From Fodinibius sediminis (GTDB taxonomy: Bacteria; Bacteroidota; Rhodothermia; Balneolales; Balneolaceae): a stretch of 57,955 nt of DNA. The stretch's first letter is position 1, and each line of letters starts with the position of its first letter. The stretch lies in contig NZ_FXTH01000020.1 of NCBI RefSeq assembly GCF_900182555.1, forward strand, positions 1 to 57,955. The letters run 5' to 3'. The notes under the pieces are model-generated. The model was not told where the DNA came from, made no database searches, and saw only the letters and a program-made list of their open reading frames with translations. Positions 15,715 to 24,079 of this stretch are shown piece by piece. The translations under genes and the position numbers were made by a program.

Positions 15715-18700
15715 ATGAACTGGGCAGGATTTTCAATAAAAAATAGATATACCATCTATGCACTGGCTCTTGCCATTCTGGTATTTGGGGCACAGTCTTA
15801 CTTATCGCTTCCAATATCCTTATTTCCGGAAACATCTCCTCCGGTAGTAACCATTATTACCCAATACCCTGGTGCGACGGCTTTGGATGTGGCTGAAAAA
15901 GTATCAGAGGATATGGAGGAGGAAGTTGCAGCATTAGACGGTATTGCAAAGGTTTCCTCAAAGTCTCAGGACGGACTTTCAGTAGTAACAGCTGAATTTC
16001 AATATGATGTGAGCGTGGATTTAGCTGCTGTAGATGTGCAGAATGCGGTTAGTCGAATTCGGGGAAGTCTTCCTGAATCGATTAGTGATCCACGAGTTTT
16101 AAAAATTAGTTCAAGTGATAAACCAGTTATCACACTTGGGGTAAGTTCACATGATGGTAACTTAAAGAAAGTACGCCAAGTTGCAGATGATGAGATTGCC
16201 CCCGCTTTACAGCGCTTAAGAGGGGTTGCCTCAGTAGATATATTTGGTGGATATCGCCGGCAAATTAATATATCAATTGATCGCGATCGTATGGAAGCAG
16301 CTAATGTAACGTTAAGTGCGATTAGCCAAGCCATACAGACAGCCAATATTTCAAGGCCGTTGGGCAGCATTGATAACAGCCGTCGTGAGGTATTGTTGCG
16401 TTTTGATGAATCCCTCACTACAGCTGATGAAGTCAAAAGTATCCCAATTAAAAATGAGAATAATCAGAGATTGTTAGTTGGGGATATCGCAGAGGTTGAA
16501 GATGGTGTGGCTGACCCGCAAAGTGCATTTTTGGCTAACGGTACGGAAGTAGTAGCAGTGCAGGTATTGCAACAGGATGATGCGAATACGGTGGAAGTGG
16601 TAGATCGTGTAACTGCAGAACTACCGGAACTACGAACGGAATATCCGGATCTGAAATTTGAAGTTGCCACTGAAGAAGGGTCTTTTACTGAACAGGTCAC
16701 AGGGAATATGGCCACTTCTATTGCTCTCGCACTCTTCTTGGCATCGCTGATTATATTTGGATTCCTAGAGAGCTTTCGCCGAGCTTTCATTGTAAGTATA
16801 GCGATGCCTATGAGTTTTCTTTTGACTTTTGCTCTTATGAAACTCAACGGCATGGAGCTGGATTTAGTTACATTATCAGCTATTATTTTGGCTGTTGGTA
16901 TGGTTGTAGACGGTGCTGTAGTTGTTATAGAAAATATTAGCCGACATTATGATGATGAGAATATTTCTGCAAAAGAAGCTGCCATTGATGGGACCGGGGA
17001 AGTCTTCTTCGCTGTACTGGTTGGAGTTGCTACAACAATCATAGTTTTAATTCCCTTTCAGTTTCTGACAGGTTTTGTGGGTAAAGTTTTTGGCCCCCTG
17101 TCGCTTACCATGATTTTTGCCTTCGGCGCTTCCATCTTGATGGCTGTAACGCTTATCCCGCTACTATTTTTTCTTCTTGAGCGAAATAATTCAGGGTTTG
17201 TATCATGGATAAAAAGGTATATTGCGCCATTTAATCGAGGCATGGATAAGTTGCGTGACGGATATCTTGTATTGCTGGATTGGTCGCTTAGTCACCGTAC
17301 AATTTTATTAACTAGTACCCTGATAATATTTATTGGAAGCATGGCTCTACTGGGTATGCGGGGAATGGAAGTATTACCGAAGCTTGATTCGGGTTCATTC
17401 TTTATATCCATTGAAGCGGAAGCTGGAAGTTCTTTTGAACAGACAAAATCAATAGTACGTGATATAGAAGCACTGCTCAATAAGGACAAGGATGTCATAA
17501 ACTATACCTCGCAGATCGGTTTTGAACCGGACGCCAAATTTTTCGGTGATGCGGGAGCTATGGGTGTGCAACAAGCATTTATTACAGTAGATTTGGTTTC
17601 TCGTAAAGAACGGGCCAGGTCGATCTGGGAAATTGAAGATCAGCTACGAGATAAAATAAATAACATTCCTGGTATTCGGACAGCTGTGTTGAAAGAAATG
17701 GGTGGGACAGCTAAAAGTACGACTTCAGCGCCTATAGATGTAAGAATTTCTGGGCCGGATTTAAAGAAACTTAATAAGCTGGCCAAAGAAGTGAGCCAAC
17801 GGGTTCGAAAAGTAGAAGGAGCTGTCAATATTTATCGCCAGTGGACGCTCGAACGGCCCCAAGTACAGTTCACCGTTGATCGTATGAATACAGCATTCTA
17901 TGACCTTACCCCAAAATATATTGCACAAGAGACTTTTGCTGCCGTTGAGGGTTTGCCTGTTACACAGTTAGATGCTCCCGACGGTACTGATCCGAATATT
18001 GTAGTAAGGTATGATTCTACACAGCGAAAAGTCTTAGACGATGTGCTGCAAACTAAACTGAAACCGGGTTTGCCGTTATCTTCCGTAGCAAAAACGGATG
18101 TAAAACTGGCTCCTAACTTAATAACGCGTGAAAATCTCATTCGTACCGCTGATGTTCTAGGCTTTACCTATGATCGTGCATTTAGTCACGTCATTGCTGA
18201 CATTGAAAAATCTATTGGTGAGATGGATGTTCCGGATGGATATGAAATGAAAGTAACCGGAGAAAACTCTGATCTTCAGGAATCTCGATCAAAAATGCTG
18301 TCAGCGCTCTTTGCTGCTTTGATTGCGGTTTATCTGTTAATGGTTGCTCAGTTTCGGTCCTTTATACATCCATTTACTGTCATGCTTGCGGTCCCTCTTG
18401 TTGCAGTTGGGGCCGCAATAGCCTTGATAATTACAGGCAAAGTGATTTCAATGTCTGTTCTAATAGGTTTTATCCTGCTGATAGGTATTGCTGTTAATAA
18501 TTCGGTCATACTTATCGATTTTATTTTACATCAAATGGAAGGAGAAAGCCGCGAAGAAATTGTGAAAAAATCAGTTGCCGTTCGGTTTCGACCTATTATG
18601 ATGACCACATTCTCGACGGTGATTGGGATGCTGCCATTGGCGATGGAACTAGCACTGGGAGCCGAACGGTTTTCACCAATGGCTATTGTAATTATTGGAG

Positions 18701-18810
18701 GTTTAACTGCTTCAAGTATACTTACCATGGTTGTAGTACCCGTATTTTATACAGTAGTTGATGATATTGTTAATTGGTTAAAAAGTAGAAAAGCTGCAAA
18801 TACGTCATAA
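15715..18810 (+). CDS. RND-family efflux permease
   Basis: A 1031-residue inner-membrane proton-driven pump with the full RND plan: helix 1 at the N-terminus, two large periplasmic loops, and helix bundles near 335-500 and 865-1020. Helix 4 carries the proton-relay Asp in VGMVVDGAVVVIENI, with Gly where AcrB has its second Asp. Helix 10 has GIAVNNSVILID, where AcrB has its relay Lys; this Asn variant is common outside the AcrB subgroup. The sequence resembles hydrophobe/amphiphile pumps rather than CusA-type metal pumps, because the CusA Met relay is not seen. Substrates could be antibiotics, bile-like amphiphiles, lipids or solvents. It is expressed from the operator-controlled promoter at 13172. 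Confidence 0.93.
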   Translation: MNWAGFSIKNRYTIYALALAILVFGAQSYLSLPISLFPETSPPVVTIITQYPGATALDVAEKVSEDMEEEVAALDGIAKVSSKSQDGLSVVTAEFQYDVSVDLAAVDVQNAVSRIRGSLPESISDPRVLKISSSDKPVITLGVSSHDGNLKKVRQVADDEIAPALQRLRGVASVDIFGGYRRQINISIDRDRMEAANVTLSAISQAIQTANISRPLGSIDNSRREVLLRFDESLTTADEVKSIPIKNENNQRLLVGDIAEVEDGVADPQSAFLANGTEVVAVQVLQQDDANTVEVVDRVTAELPELRTEYPDLKFEVATEEGSFTEQVTGNMATSIALALFLASLIIFGFLESFRRAFIVSIAMPMSFLLTFALMKLNGMELDLVTLSAIILAVGMVVDGAVVVIENISRHYDDENISAKEAAIDGTGEVFFAVLVGVATTIIVLIPFQFLTGFVGKVFGPLSLTMIFAFGASILMAVTLIPLLFFLLERNNSGFVSWIKRYIAPFNRGMDKLRDGYLVLLDWSLSHRTILLTSTLIIFIGSMALLGMRGMEVLPKLDSGSFFISIEAEAGSSFEQTKSIVRDIEALLNKDKDVINYTSQIGFEPDAKFFGDAGAMGVQQAFITVDLVSRKERARSIWEIEDQLRDKINNIPGIRTAVLKEMGGTAKSTTSAPIDVRISGPDLKKLNKLAKEVSQRVRKVEGAVNIYRQWTLERPQVQFTVDRMNTAFYDLTPKYIAQETFAAVEGLPVTQLDAPDGTDPNIVVRYDSTQRKVLDDVLQTKLKPGLPLSSVAKTDVKLAPNLITRENLIRTADVLGFTYDRAFSHVIADIEKSIGEMDVPDGYEMKVTGENSDLQESRSKMLSALFAALIAVYLLMVAQFRSFIHPFTVMLAVPLVAVGAAIALIITGKVISMSVLIGFILLIGIAVNNSVILIDFILHQMEGESREEIVKKSVAVRFRPIMMTTFSTVIGMLPLAMELALGAERFSPMAIVIIGGLTASSILTMVVVPVFYTVVDDIVNWLKSRKAANTS

Positions 18811-18854
18811 ATTACTCCCAATCGTACCCACACCCCGATAACCCACAGTCCCAG

Positions 18855-18885
18855 GAGGTACCGGTTGATAGCCGGTACCTCTTTT
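18855..18885 (+). terminator. Rho-independent terminator of the efflux operon
   Basis: GAGGTACCGG and CCGGTACCTC form a perfect 10-bp stem with a 7-base loop, followed by TTTT, about 45 bp after the permease stop. Confidence 0.9.
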
Positions 18886-18898
18886 AAAGCTTGTTATT

Positions 18899-19477
18899 AT
18901 GTTATATAAATCAAGAATTACACTTCTAACTCTATTTATGCTTATAGCATCTATACCTGCTATAAGTCAAACTACCGTAAATTCTGACAGTACCATACAT
19001 CATATACCAAACTCAACACTGAAAACAGTCAAAGGGGAACAGATTAAGGTTGGAAAGAAACAACACCAGCCTACTGTCATTTTTCTCCTTTCCAAACCTT
19101 CATCTATGTCAAAAGGCAAATTATTTTTGAAATATATTCGTCTCTGGGTCGAGACTATAAATTCAAAATACAAAGGGTGTGTTTCTTCTTTCCTAATTGT
19201 TCAACCATTTAAAACATCTTTCCCATTCTATCACATCCAAAAAGGAAAGCTTAAAAATGAGTCGTTCCCCGTAATTCTTGATAAGGATGGGAAAATATTG
19301 GATGAATTTGGAATCGGGGTAAAAAACGAACTTTCAGTTATAATAACTAAAGGTAATCAGGAAAAGTTACTGTCTATTTCAGTAGGCCAAAATAAAAATT
19401 ATAAAAAAGAGATTATAAAGAATCTTGATAAATTGATCTTGAAGTCAGTAGAAGACACCACTTGTAAGGATTCTTAA
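18899..19477 (+). CDS. Secreted thioredoxin-fold-like protein without a CxxC
   Basis: A 192-residue exported protein with a signal peptide ending near PAISQT. The mature part resembles TlpA/AhpC-type thioredoxin folds: TVKGEQIKVGKKQHQPTVIFLL, a helix, then FPVILDKDGKILDEFGIG, which mimics the cis-Pro and the strand-helix end of that fold. The redox motif position reads SKPSSMSKG with no cysteines. The only cysteines are in KGCVSS and near the C-terminus (DTTCKDS). It may be a non-catalytic member or a folding or redox sensor. It starts about 90 bp after the efflux permease, beyond a terminator, so it is probably a separate unit. Confidence 0.5.
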   Translation: MLYKSRITLLTLFMLIASIPAISQTTVNSDSTIHHIPNSTLKTVKGEQIKVGKKQHQPTVIFLLSKPSSMSKGKLFLKYIRLWVETINSKYKGCVSSFLIVQPFKTSFPFYHIQKGKLKNESFPVILDKDGKILDEFGIGVKNELSVIITKGNQEKLLSISVGQNKNYKKEIIKNLDKLILKSVEDTTCKDS

Positions 19478-19518
19478 GACATTCAATTCCTTGCCCCAAG
19501 AGGAAAACCGATACGAGT

Positions 19519-19540
19519 AAATAAGTGAATGTTTGCTCAT
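19519..19540. promoter_or_regulatory. Putative TetR-type operator, site D
   Basis: On the minus strand it reads TGAGCAAACATTCACTTAT, matching the site-C consensus TGAGTGAACGTTCACTTA except in the left half-site and centre. It lies about 39 bp upstream of the kinase ATG, at the head of the kinase-TetR operon, consistent with autoregulation. Confidence 0.5.
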
Positions 19541-19575
19541 TTTAACTTATCGAATATAAAACCATTGATCACTCA

Positions 19576-20928
19576 ATGCATAATTCAAACGACAAACAAT
19601 TGGGAGTTATAGATAAATATTTTTGGGTTGCCAATATCCTCTTTTCTATTATAGGAATAAGTCTAATTATTATTGCAATGGGGGAAGCAATAATAATGTC
19701 TTCAACATTTGAGTTACTTGCATTAAAAGATAGATGGATAGACAGTCAGGAAGATATCGTAAGAAGAATGATCACTTATGATTTGGGCAAGGATTCTAAA
19801 AATAGGTACTTGACAACAAAAGACTTCAATGAACTAGCAACAATTTCCTTAGGGATAGAAGAAATAATATCTGGTAAGAAGGAAGAAACACTCTTAAATA
19901 AACAATATTTAAAAGAGCATAGTGATATCGCCAACATTAGTAATGTAATGAAAGATCTAACTGGCTATATACAATATAGTCCCTCATTTAAAGATGCTTT
20001 AAAAGCGAAAAGAGAATCAGATCAAATAATTGAAGAACTATATAAGATATTCAAAGAACATAAAAGTAGTTTAGGCCGAGTTGAATCTGAATATCAATTT
20101 CAAGTCCAAAAAAAATATCAAAAACTGTCAACGCTAAATTTGAACATCAATAAAGCACTTGATGATTCTTTGGCATGGATCAAAAAATCATTCTTCCTTA
20201 TAATTATTTCCTCCGGTGTTGTACTATTTATAGCGGGTGCTGGCACTTCATATCTGTTTTATAAAAAGTTAAAAACTTGGCAGAAATCACTACAGAAAGC
20301 CTTAGATGAAAAGAAAATATTGATACAGGAAATTCATCATCGGGTGAAAAACAATTTAGCTCAAACTGCAGGATTACTATATCTACAGCAAGAGCGGTTT
20401 CCCAAAGATAGCCTTGCACATCAAGCCATTGTCGGAAGTAAAAATCGAATACAGTCTATGGCGTTGATCCATGAGTTATTATATGAAGGGAGAGATTTAT
20501 CAACGATAAATTTGCAAGAATATGTAGAAAAATTATCGGAGCAAATTAAAGATGCATTAGGAACTGAAGACGAATTAGTTCAATTTTACTATGAAATTGA
20601 AGAAATTTTTCTAGAACCGGATAAAGTTGTGCCAATAGGCTTAATTCTTAACGAGACTATTACAAATTCTATTAAGCACGGTTTTAGTAAAAGAGAAAAA
20701 GGAGAGATAGAAATTACAATTACAAAGCATTTTGGAAATCACCTTTGTTTACAAGTTAAAGATAATGGTAATGGTATTCCTAAAGATCAAAAACCCTTAA
20801 AAAGCTCATCTACGCTTGGTTTTAAATTGATAAGGGTACTTACCCTACAGTTAGATGGCGAGGTAGAGATTCATTCAAGTGAACATGATGGAACAAGTAT
20901 TAAAGTATACTTTCCATTAAATAGATAA
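19576..20928 (+). CDS. Membrane-bound HisKA_2-type sensor histidine kinase
   Basis: 450 residues: membrane helix about 18-40, an extracytoplasmic helical sensor region (about 41-205), a second helix (about 206-229), a short coiled coil, then a HisKA_2 phosphoacceptor segment (IQEIHHRVKNNLAQTAGLL, residues 250-268) and a HATPase domain (LNETITNSIKHGF; VKDNGNGIPKD; TLGFKLIRVL). The catalytic core is closely similar in pattern to that of the 997-residue kinase at 7008-10001. No response regulator is encoded nearby. Instead a TetR gene begins 7 bp after the stop, an unusual partner. The sensor region may detect an envelope signal. Operator D precedes the gene. Confidence 0.88.
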   Translation: MHNSNDKQLGVIDKYFWVANILFSIIGISLIIIAMGEAIIMSSTFELLALKDRWIDSQEDIVRRMITYDLGKDSKNRYLTTKDFNELATISLGIEEIISGKKEETLLNKQYLKEHSDIANISNVMKDLTGYIQYSPSFKDALKAKRESDQIIEELYKIFKEHKSSLGRVESEYQFQVQKKYQKLSTLNLNINKALDDSLAWIKKSFFLIIISSGVVLFIAGAGTSYLFYKKLKTWQKSLQKALDEKKILIQEIHHRVKNNLAQTAGLLYLQQERFPKDSLAHQAIVGSKNRIQSMALIHELLYEGRDLSTINLQEYVEKLSEQIKDALGTEDELVQFYYEIEEIFLEPDKVVPIGLILNETITNSIKHGFSKREKGEIEITITKHFGNHLCLQVKDNGNGIPKDQKPLKSSSTLGFKLIRVLTLQLDGEVEIHSSEHDGTSIKVYFPLNR

Positions 20929-20935
20929 TATAGAT

Positions 20936-21526
20936 ATGGAAACTAAACAGAGAATCTTAGATTCTACCATTAAATTTATTGCCAAAAACGGATATCATTC
21001 GGTAACAAATAGAAAGATAACTGAATTAGCTCAAGTAAATTCAGCAAGCATTAATTACTATTTTAATTCTCAAGAGCATCTTTTAAATCAAGCATTAAGG
21101 GTGGCTATAAATAAAGCTCTTGAGCCTATTGAGTTTCACCTCGATTCAACAAGGATTAGTAGAAATGAAAATTTAGGCAAGGCTCTTTCGAAGTATTTTA
21201 CTCATATAATAGAAGACAAATTATTAATAAGTGCTGTAATTATTGATCCTGCAAAGGACATCGCACTTAGAGAAAAAACGTTGGAAAGGTATTCGTCAAT
21301 CTTGTTTAAGATGTATCAAGGAATAATTATTGATAGTAGTGGGGATAGTAAAAGAAATAACGAATGTATATTCTATCAATTACATGCTGCAAGTTTGAGT
21401 ACTTTTTTACATAAAGATGAAGTACAAAAAGATATTGAGAAATTTTTTTCAGAAAATTCTGTTCAATTCAACATTGGAAAAAAATTAGAGCACTTCCTCA
21501 ACAATAAATCAATCGGACCTGATTGA
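20936..21526 (+). CDS. TetR-family regulator, co-transcribed with the kinase
   Basis: A 196-residue TetR/AcrR-type repressor. The N-terminal HTH (about residues 5-50) has the family pattern RILDSTIKFIAKNGYHSVTNRKI, then INYYFNSQEHLLNQAL with the Tyr-Tyr-Phe recognition-helix ending. The C-terminal ligand-binding domain is helical and not similar to any I can name. It starts 7 bp after the histidine kinase gene, so the two form one operon under operator D. It is a candidate binder of the repeated AGTGA-N4-TCACT motif, together with the TetR protein at 23041-23607. Confidence 0.88.
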   Translation: METKQRILDSTIKFIAKNGYHSVTNRKITELAQVNSASINYYFNSQEHLLNQALRVAINKALEPIEFHLDSTRISRNENLGKALSKYFTHIIEDKLLISAVIIDPAKDIALREKTLERYSSILFKMYQGIIIDSSGDSKRNNECIFYQLHAASLSTFLHKDEVQKDIEKFFSENSVQFNIGKKLEHFLNNKSIGPD

Positions 21527-21564
21527 GATAGTCAGAAGCAAAAATTTATAGTGTCCAAATTTCA

Positions 21565-21683
21565 AGTTTTGATGGTTGGTAATAAAGCATCAATAGTTTG
21601 ATCTACTACAGCTCCCTTAGATAAAAAGATCATTTACGTTGGATAAATGTAAAACTTCGTTGACTCAAACCAACAATCGAAGC
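21565..21683 (-). pseudogene. Fragment of a third TetR gene (C-terminal end)
   Basis: This stretch is clearly similar at the DNA level to the 3' part of the TetR gene at 23041-23607. Both contain GCATCAATAGTTTGATCTAC and, about 65 bp further on, ATGTAAAACTTCGTTGA versus ATGAAACTTCGTTGA, in the same order and spacing. The similarity fades at about 21683. No open frame survives. It is what remains of a duplicated TetR gene on the minus strand. Confidence 0.7.
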
Positions 21684-21803
21684 TAAATAACAGTTTAAAA
21701 GTAGTAAACCTATGAGTAGAAAAACTCTGTAATCTGTATTGTGATAAAGATGAAAGAAACGTGTGTCTAAAAGTTTCTGCTTACCATTAACTTCCAAATA
21801 ATA

Positions 21804-22715
21804 ATGCACCCTCTTTCCATGCTTAAATCCATGCCAGTTTTGCTAATTGTAGGCTTTATGCCCTTATCAGTCTTGGGGCAAAGCCAGATGGCTTTGCCTA
21901 AAGTGGATTTAAAGATTATATCACAGGTAAATCAGGGGAACAGTTATATTACCGCCCCAGCCGATATCGGGAATATCGAGCCGCTGTGGTTCGAAGCGAA
22001 TGTGATTCCGAATTTTTATCTGTGACAAAGTAAAAATGCTCGTTTGATGGGCGTAGTTACTCCCAAAATTATTATTCGAATGTATCAGGAAGAATCGTTT
22101 CCAGTACGTACTCCCAGCTATATGCCACAGCTTACGTTGTATTATTTCTTAAAGAAGCGAGCGAACTTACAGACTCTCAGTCTGTATGGTCGCATTGGTC
22201 ACCACTCAAACGGACAAGAAGGGGGTTTTTATCTGAAGGATGGAGACATTAATCTCAAATCGGGAAGTTTTTCAACCAACTATTTGGAACTGGGATTTAT
22301 AAAAACCAATGTTAGTGGCCGCTTAAATGCCTATCAGTTTTATAAAACTTCGCTGGAGTTTCATCCCAAGAAATTGGTTGACACCCCGCTTCACGGAATG
22401 TACAGCCGGCTTCGATGGAATAATTCCCTTTCTATATTCAGGCTTTCACCTGAGATAATGCAAAATAACTCAAAACGACCAGCCATGTCGCTTAAAGGTG
22501 AAACCACATGGAAGTTTGGTGACTATGAAAACCTTAATACTTTTTCACCTCAGAGATTAAACCTTAGTTTAACCTTCTACTATCATCCAAACTTTTTGGA
22601 GGATATTGGGTTTTTCGCTCGCTATTACCACGGATCTGATTATTACAATATTTATTTTGATCACCAATTAGATATACTGCGATTTGGAATTATGACCGAA
22701 AAATTAAGCTTTTAG
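21804..22715 (+). pseudogene. Outer-membrane phospholipase A-like barrel with an in-frame TGA
   Basis: A signal-peptide protein of 303 codons interrupted by one in-frame TGA (22023-22025); the frame is the same on both sides, so a single base change, for example TGG to TGA, explains it. The downstream part has RTPSYMPQLTLYYF and the motif GRIGHHSNGQ, which matches the HxSNG catalytic His/Ser signature of OMPLA (PldA); an Asn in FSTNYLELGF could complete the triad. Beta-strand-like alternation continues to the terminal KLSF. OMPLA hydrolyses phospholipids in the outer leaflet under envelope stress. An internal restart at TTG 22044 or ATG 22047 would lack the signal peptide, so the product is probably lost. 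Confidence 0.65.
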
Positions 22716-23040
22716 CCCCAATCCTTAACCCCTAGTATTAACATCTTATTTATCAGGGTTATACAACACAAAAATTTAAATCCCATCAGAAAAGCTCATT
22801 TATATACTTTTGTGAGACTTTATTCAAAAAAACAACCCGACTAAATTGGTGTGCTCTTAAATAATTCGGTAATTCAAAGCGGGTAATGATATAACAAGTT
22901 GAGGAAGGCATTTTGAGTGGATATTTTCGGCCACGAAGACCTCAAATGCTACATTCAAATATAGCAGAATAAATGATTTAATGTACTTCCTGTTTTTGCT
23001 GTAGTTCAATAGTCGCTGAGAAAGGAATATGACTCTCCCA
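22716..23040. other. Non-coding stretch with a promoter-like sequence
   Basis: No convincing gene is present between the phospholipase-like gene and the TetR gene. TATATACTTTTGTGAG at 22801-22816 resembles the Bacteroidetes -7 element (TAnnTTTG) followed by a half-site like the TGTGAG of the operators. No full palindrome and no downstream gene are visible, so it may be the promoter of something now lost. Confidence 0.3.
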
Positions 23041-23607
23041 TTAAGCTTTAATAGTCCGTAATGCAGCATCAATAGTTTGATCTACTAGATCTTCCTTAGA
23101 CAATGAGATCATACCACTTTGCATGAATATGAAACTTCGTTGAACCATACCTATAATCCACGCTATAGCTATATTTGGATCTACAGAGCGAAATTTACCT
23201 TCATCAATACCAGTTTCAAGTATTTTTATAAAGATATCCTTTGGGAGAGGTTTAGAAAGAATTTCCTTGGTAATGATTTCTTCCCGGTGATGAACAATAA
23301 GGACATATGCGAATTCCTTTTTTTGGTCAAAGGCAAACTCGAATATCTCACGAATTATGGCTTTTATTTGTTCTTCAGGGTTTTTCTCTTGACCAGCGGC
23401 TTCTTTAAAAGCAGTTCTGAAATGATTAGCACATTCAAGAAATAATTTTCGTGCCAGATCATTCTTACTTTTAAAATGGCGGTAAATATTCCCTTCTGCT
23501 GTTTCAGCACCTTCTGCTATAGCCCTAATTGAAGTGCCGTCTACACCGTCTCTAACAAATAATTCTAATGCCGTATCTAATATTGATTGTTTTTTGCTTT
23601 TAGCCAC
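23041..23607 (-). CDS. TetR-family regulator, co-transcribed with the cytochrome gene
   Basis: A 188-residue TetR protein with a canonical HTH: ILDTALELFVRDGVDGTSIRAIAEGAETAEGNIYRHFKSKNDLA (about 9-53). The C-terminal domain (about 60-188) resembles AcrR-type ligand-binding domains (EFAYVLIVHHREEI; IAWIIGMVQRSFIFMQSG). Its start codon directly abuts the stop codon of the cytochrome gene at 23608, so both are made from one transcript led by operator E. This and the TetR at 20936 are the two candidate regulators of the repeated operator. Part of its 3' end is duplicated at 21565-21683. Confidence 0.9.
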   Translation of the reverse strand: MAKSKKQSILDTALELFVRDGVDGTSIRAIAEGAETAEGNIYRHFKSKNDLARKLFLECANHFRTAFKEAAGQEKNPEEQIKAIIREIFEFAFDQKKEFAYVLIVHHREEIITKEILSKPLPKDIFIKILETGIDEGKFRSVDPNIAIAWIIGMVQRSFIFMQSGMISLSKEDLVDQTIDAALRTIKA

Positions 23608-24042
23608 TTATCTGTTTCCAATAATTTTAGTTCTAAAATTAGCATGACAACTTACACAGCCCTGCTGAATGATACTATAATGCTTTAGGATTTCATTCAT
23701 ATTTTTTGCTTTAGCATCTTGAGCTAAAGAATCTGCATGGTTATGTACCTGCTTGTCTAAAGCTACAAAAGCTTTCATCTTCTTACCAAGAATACCTGCA
23801 ATTTCCTTTCTCTGGCCGAGAGGAATTTTAGGATGGTTTACAATATTGTTCGCTCCTGACCAGATTGTATCATAATTTTCGTTCCAGATGCCAACCTCGA
23901 TAGTTTGCATATCCATCATGAGGCGTTGCATTATTGTTTTAATAGGCTGTGTATCCTTTGGCTGCTGTAAGAGTTTCTTTTGAATAGAGCCAGTTGCGAA
24001 GAATACAATTAGTATCAATAATAGCAAGGTTCTGTTCTTCAT
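23608..24042 (-). CDS. Cytochrome c'-like monohaem protein
   Basis: A 144-residue exported or N-terminally anchored c-type cytochrome. A hydrophobic leader (residues 4-18) is followed by a helical bundle and the C-terminal haem-attachment site Cys129-Val-Ser-Cys132-His133. The haem site at the C-terminus and the amphipathic helices before it fit class II cytochromes (cytochrome c'), which bind NO or transfer electrons. The usual position for the sixth ligand is near the first helix (Met42-Met43 or nearby). It is the first gene of an operon with the TetR gene, and operator E ends about 20 bp upstream of its start codon. Confidence 0.82.
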   Translation of the reverse strand: MKNRTLLLLILIVFFATGSIQKKLLQQPKDTQPIKTIMQRLMMDMQTIEVGIWNENYDTIWSGANNIVNHPKIPLGQRKEIAGILGKKMKAFVALDKQVHNHADSLAQDAKAKNMNEILKHYSIIQQGCVSCHANFRTKIIGNR

Positions 24043-24057
24043 AGCTGAAAACCCTTA

Positions 24058-24079
24058 AGTATGTGAATGTTTACTCACA
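24058..24079. promoter_or_regulatory. Putative TetR-type operator, site E
   Basis: On the minus strand TGTGAGTAAACATTCACATA aligns with site C (TGTGAGTGAACGTTCACTTA) at 17 of 20 positions. It lies about 20 bp upstream of the cytochrome start codon, in front of the cytochrome-TetR operon. Confidence 0.6.

Noticed and set aside
17641-18140. Minus-strand frames within the RND permease gene.
   Set aside because: They overlap a continuous, fully motif-supported permease and show no protein features.
22023-22025. TGA in the phospholipase-like gene read as selenocysteine or read-through.
   Set aside because: No SECIS-like hairpin follows and no family member has Cys or Sec there; a nonsense mutation is simpler.
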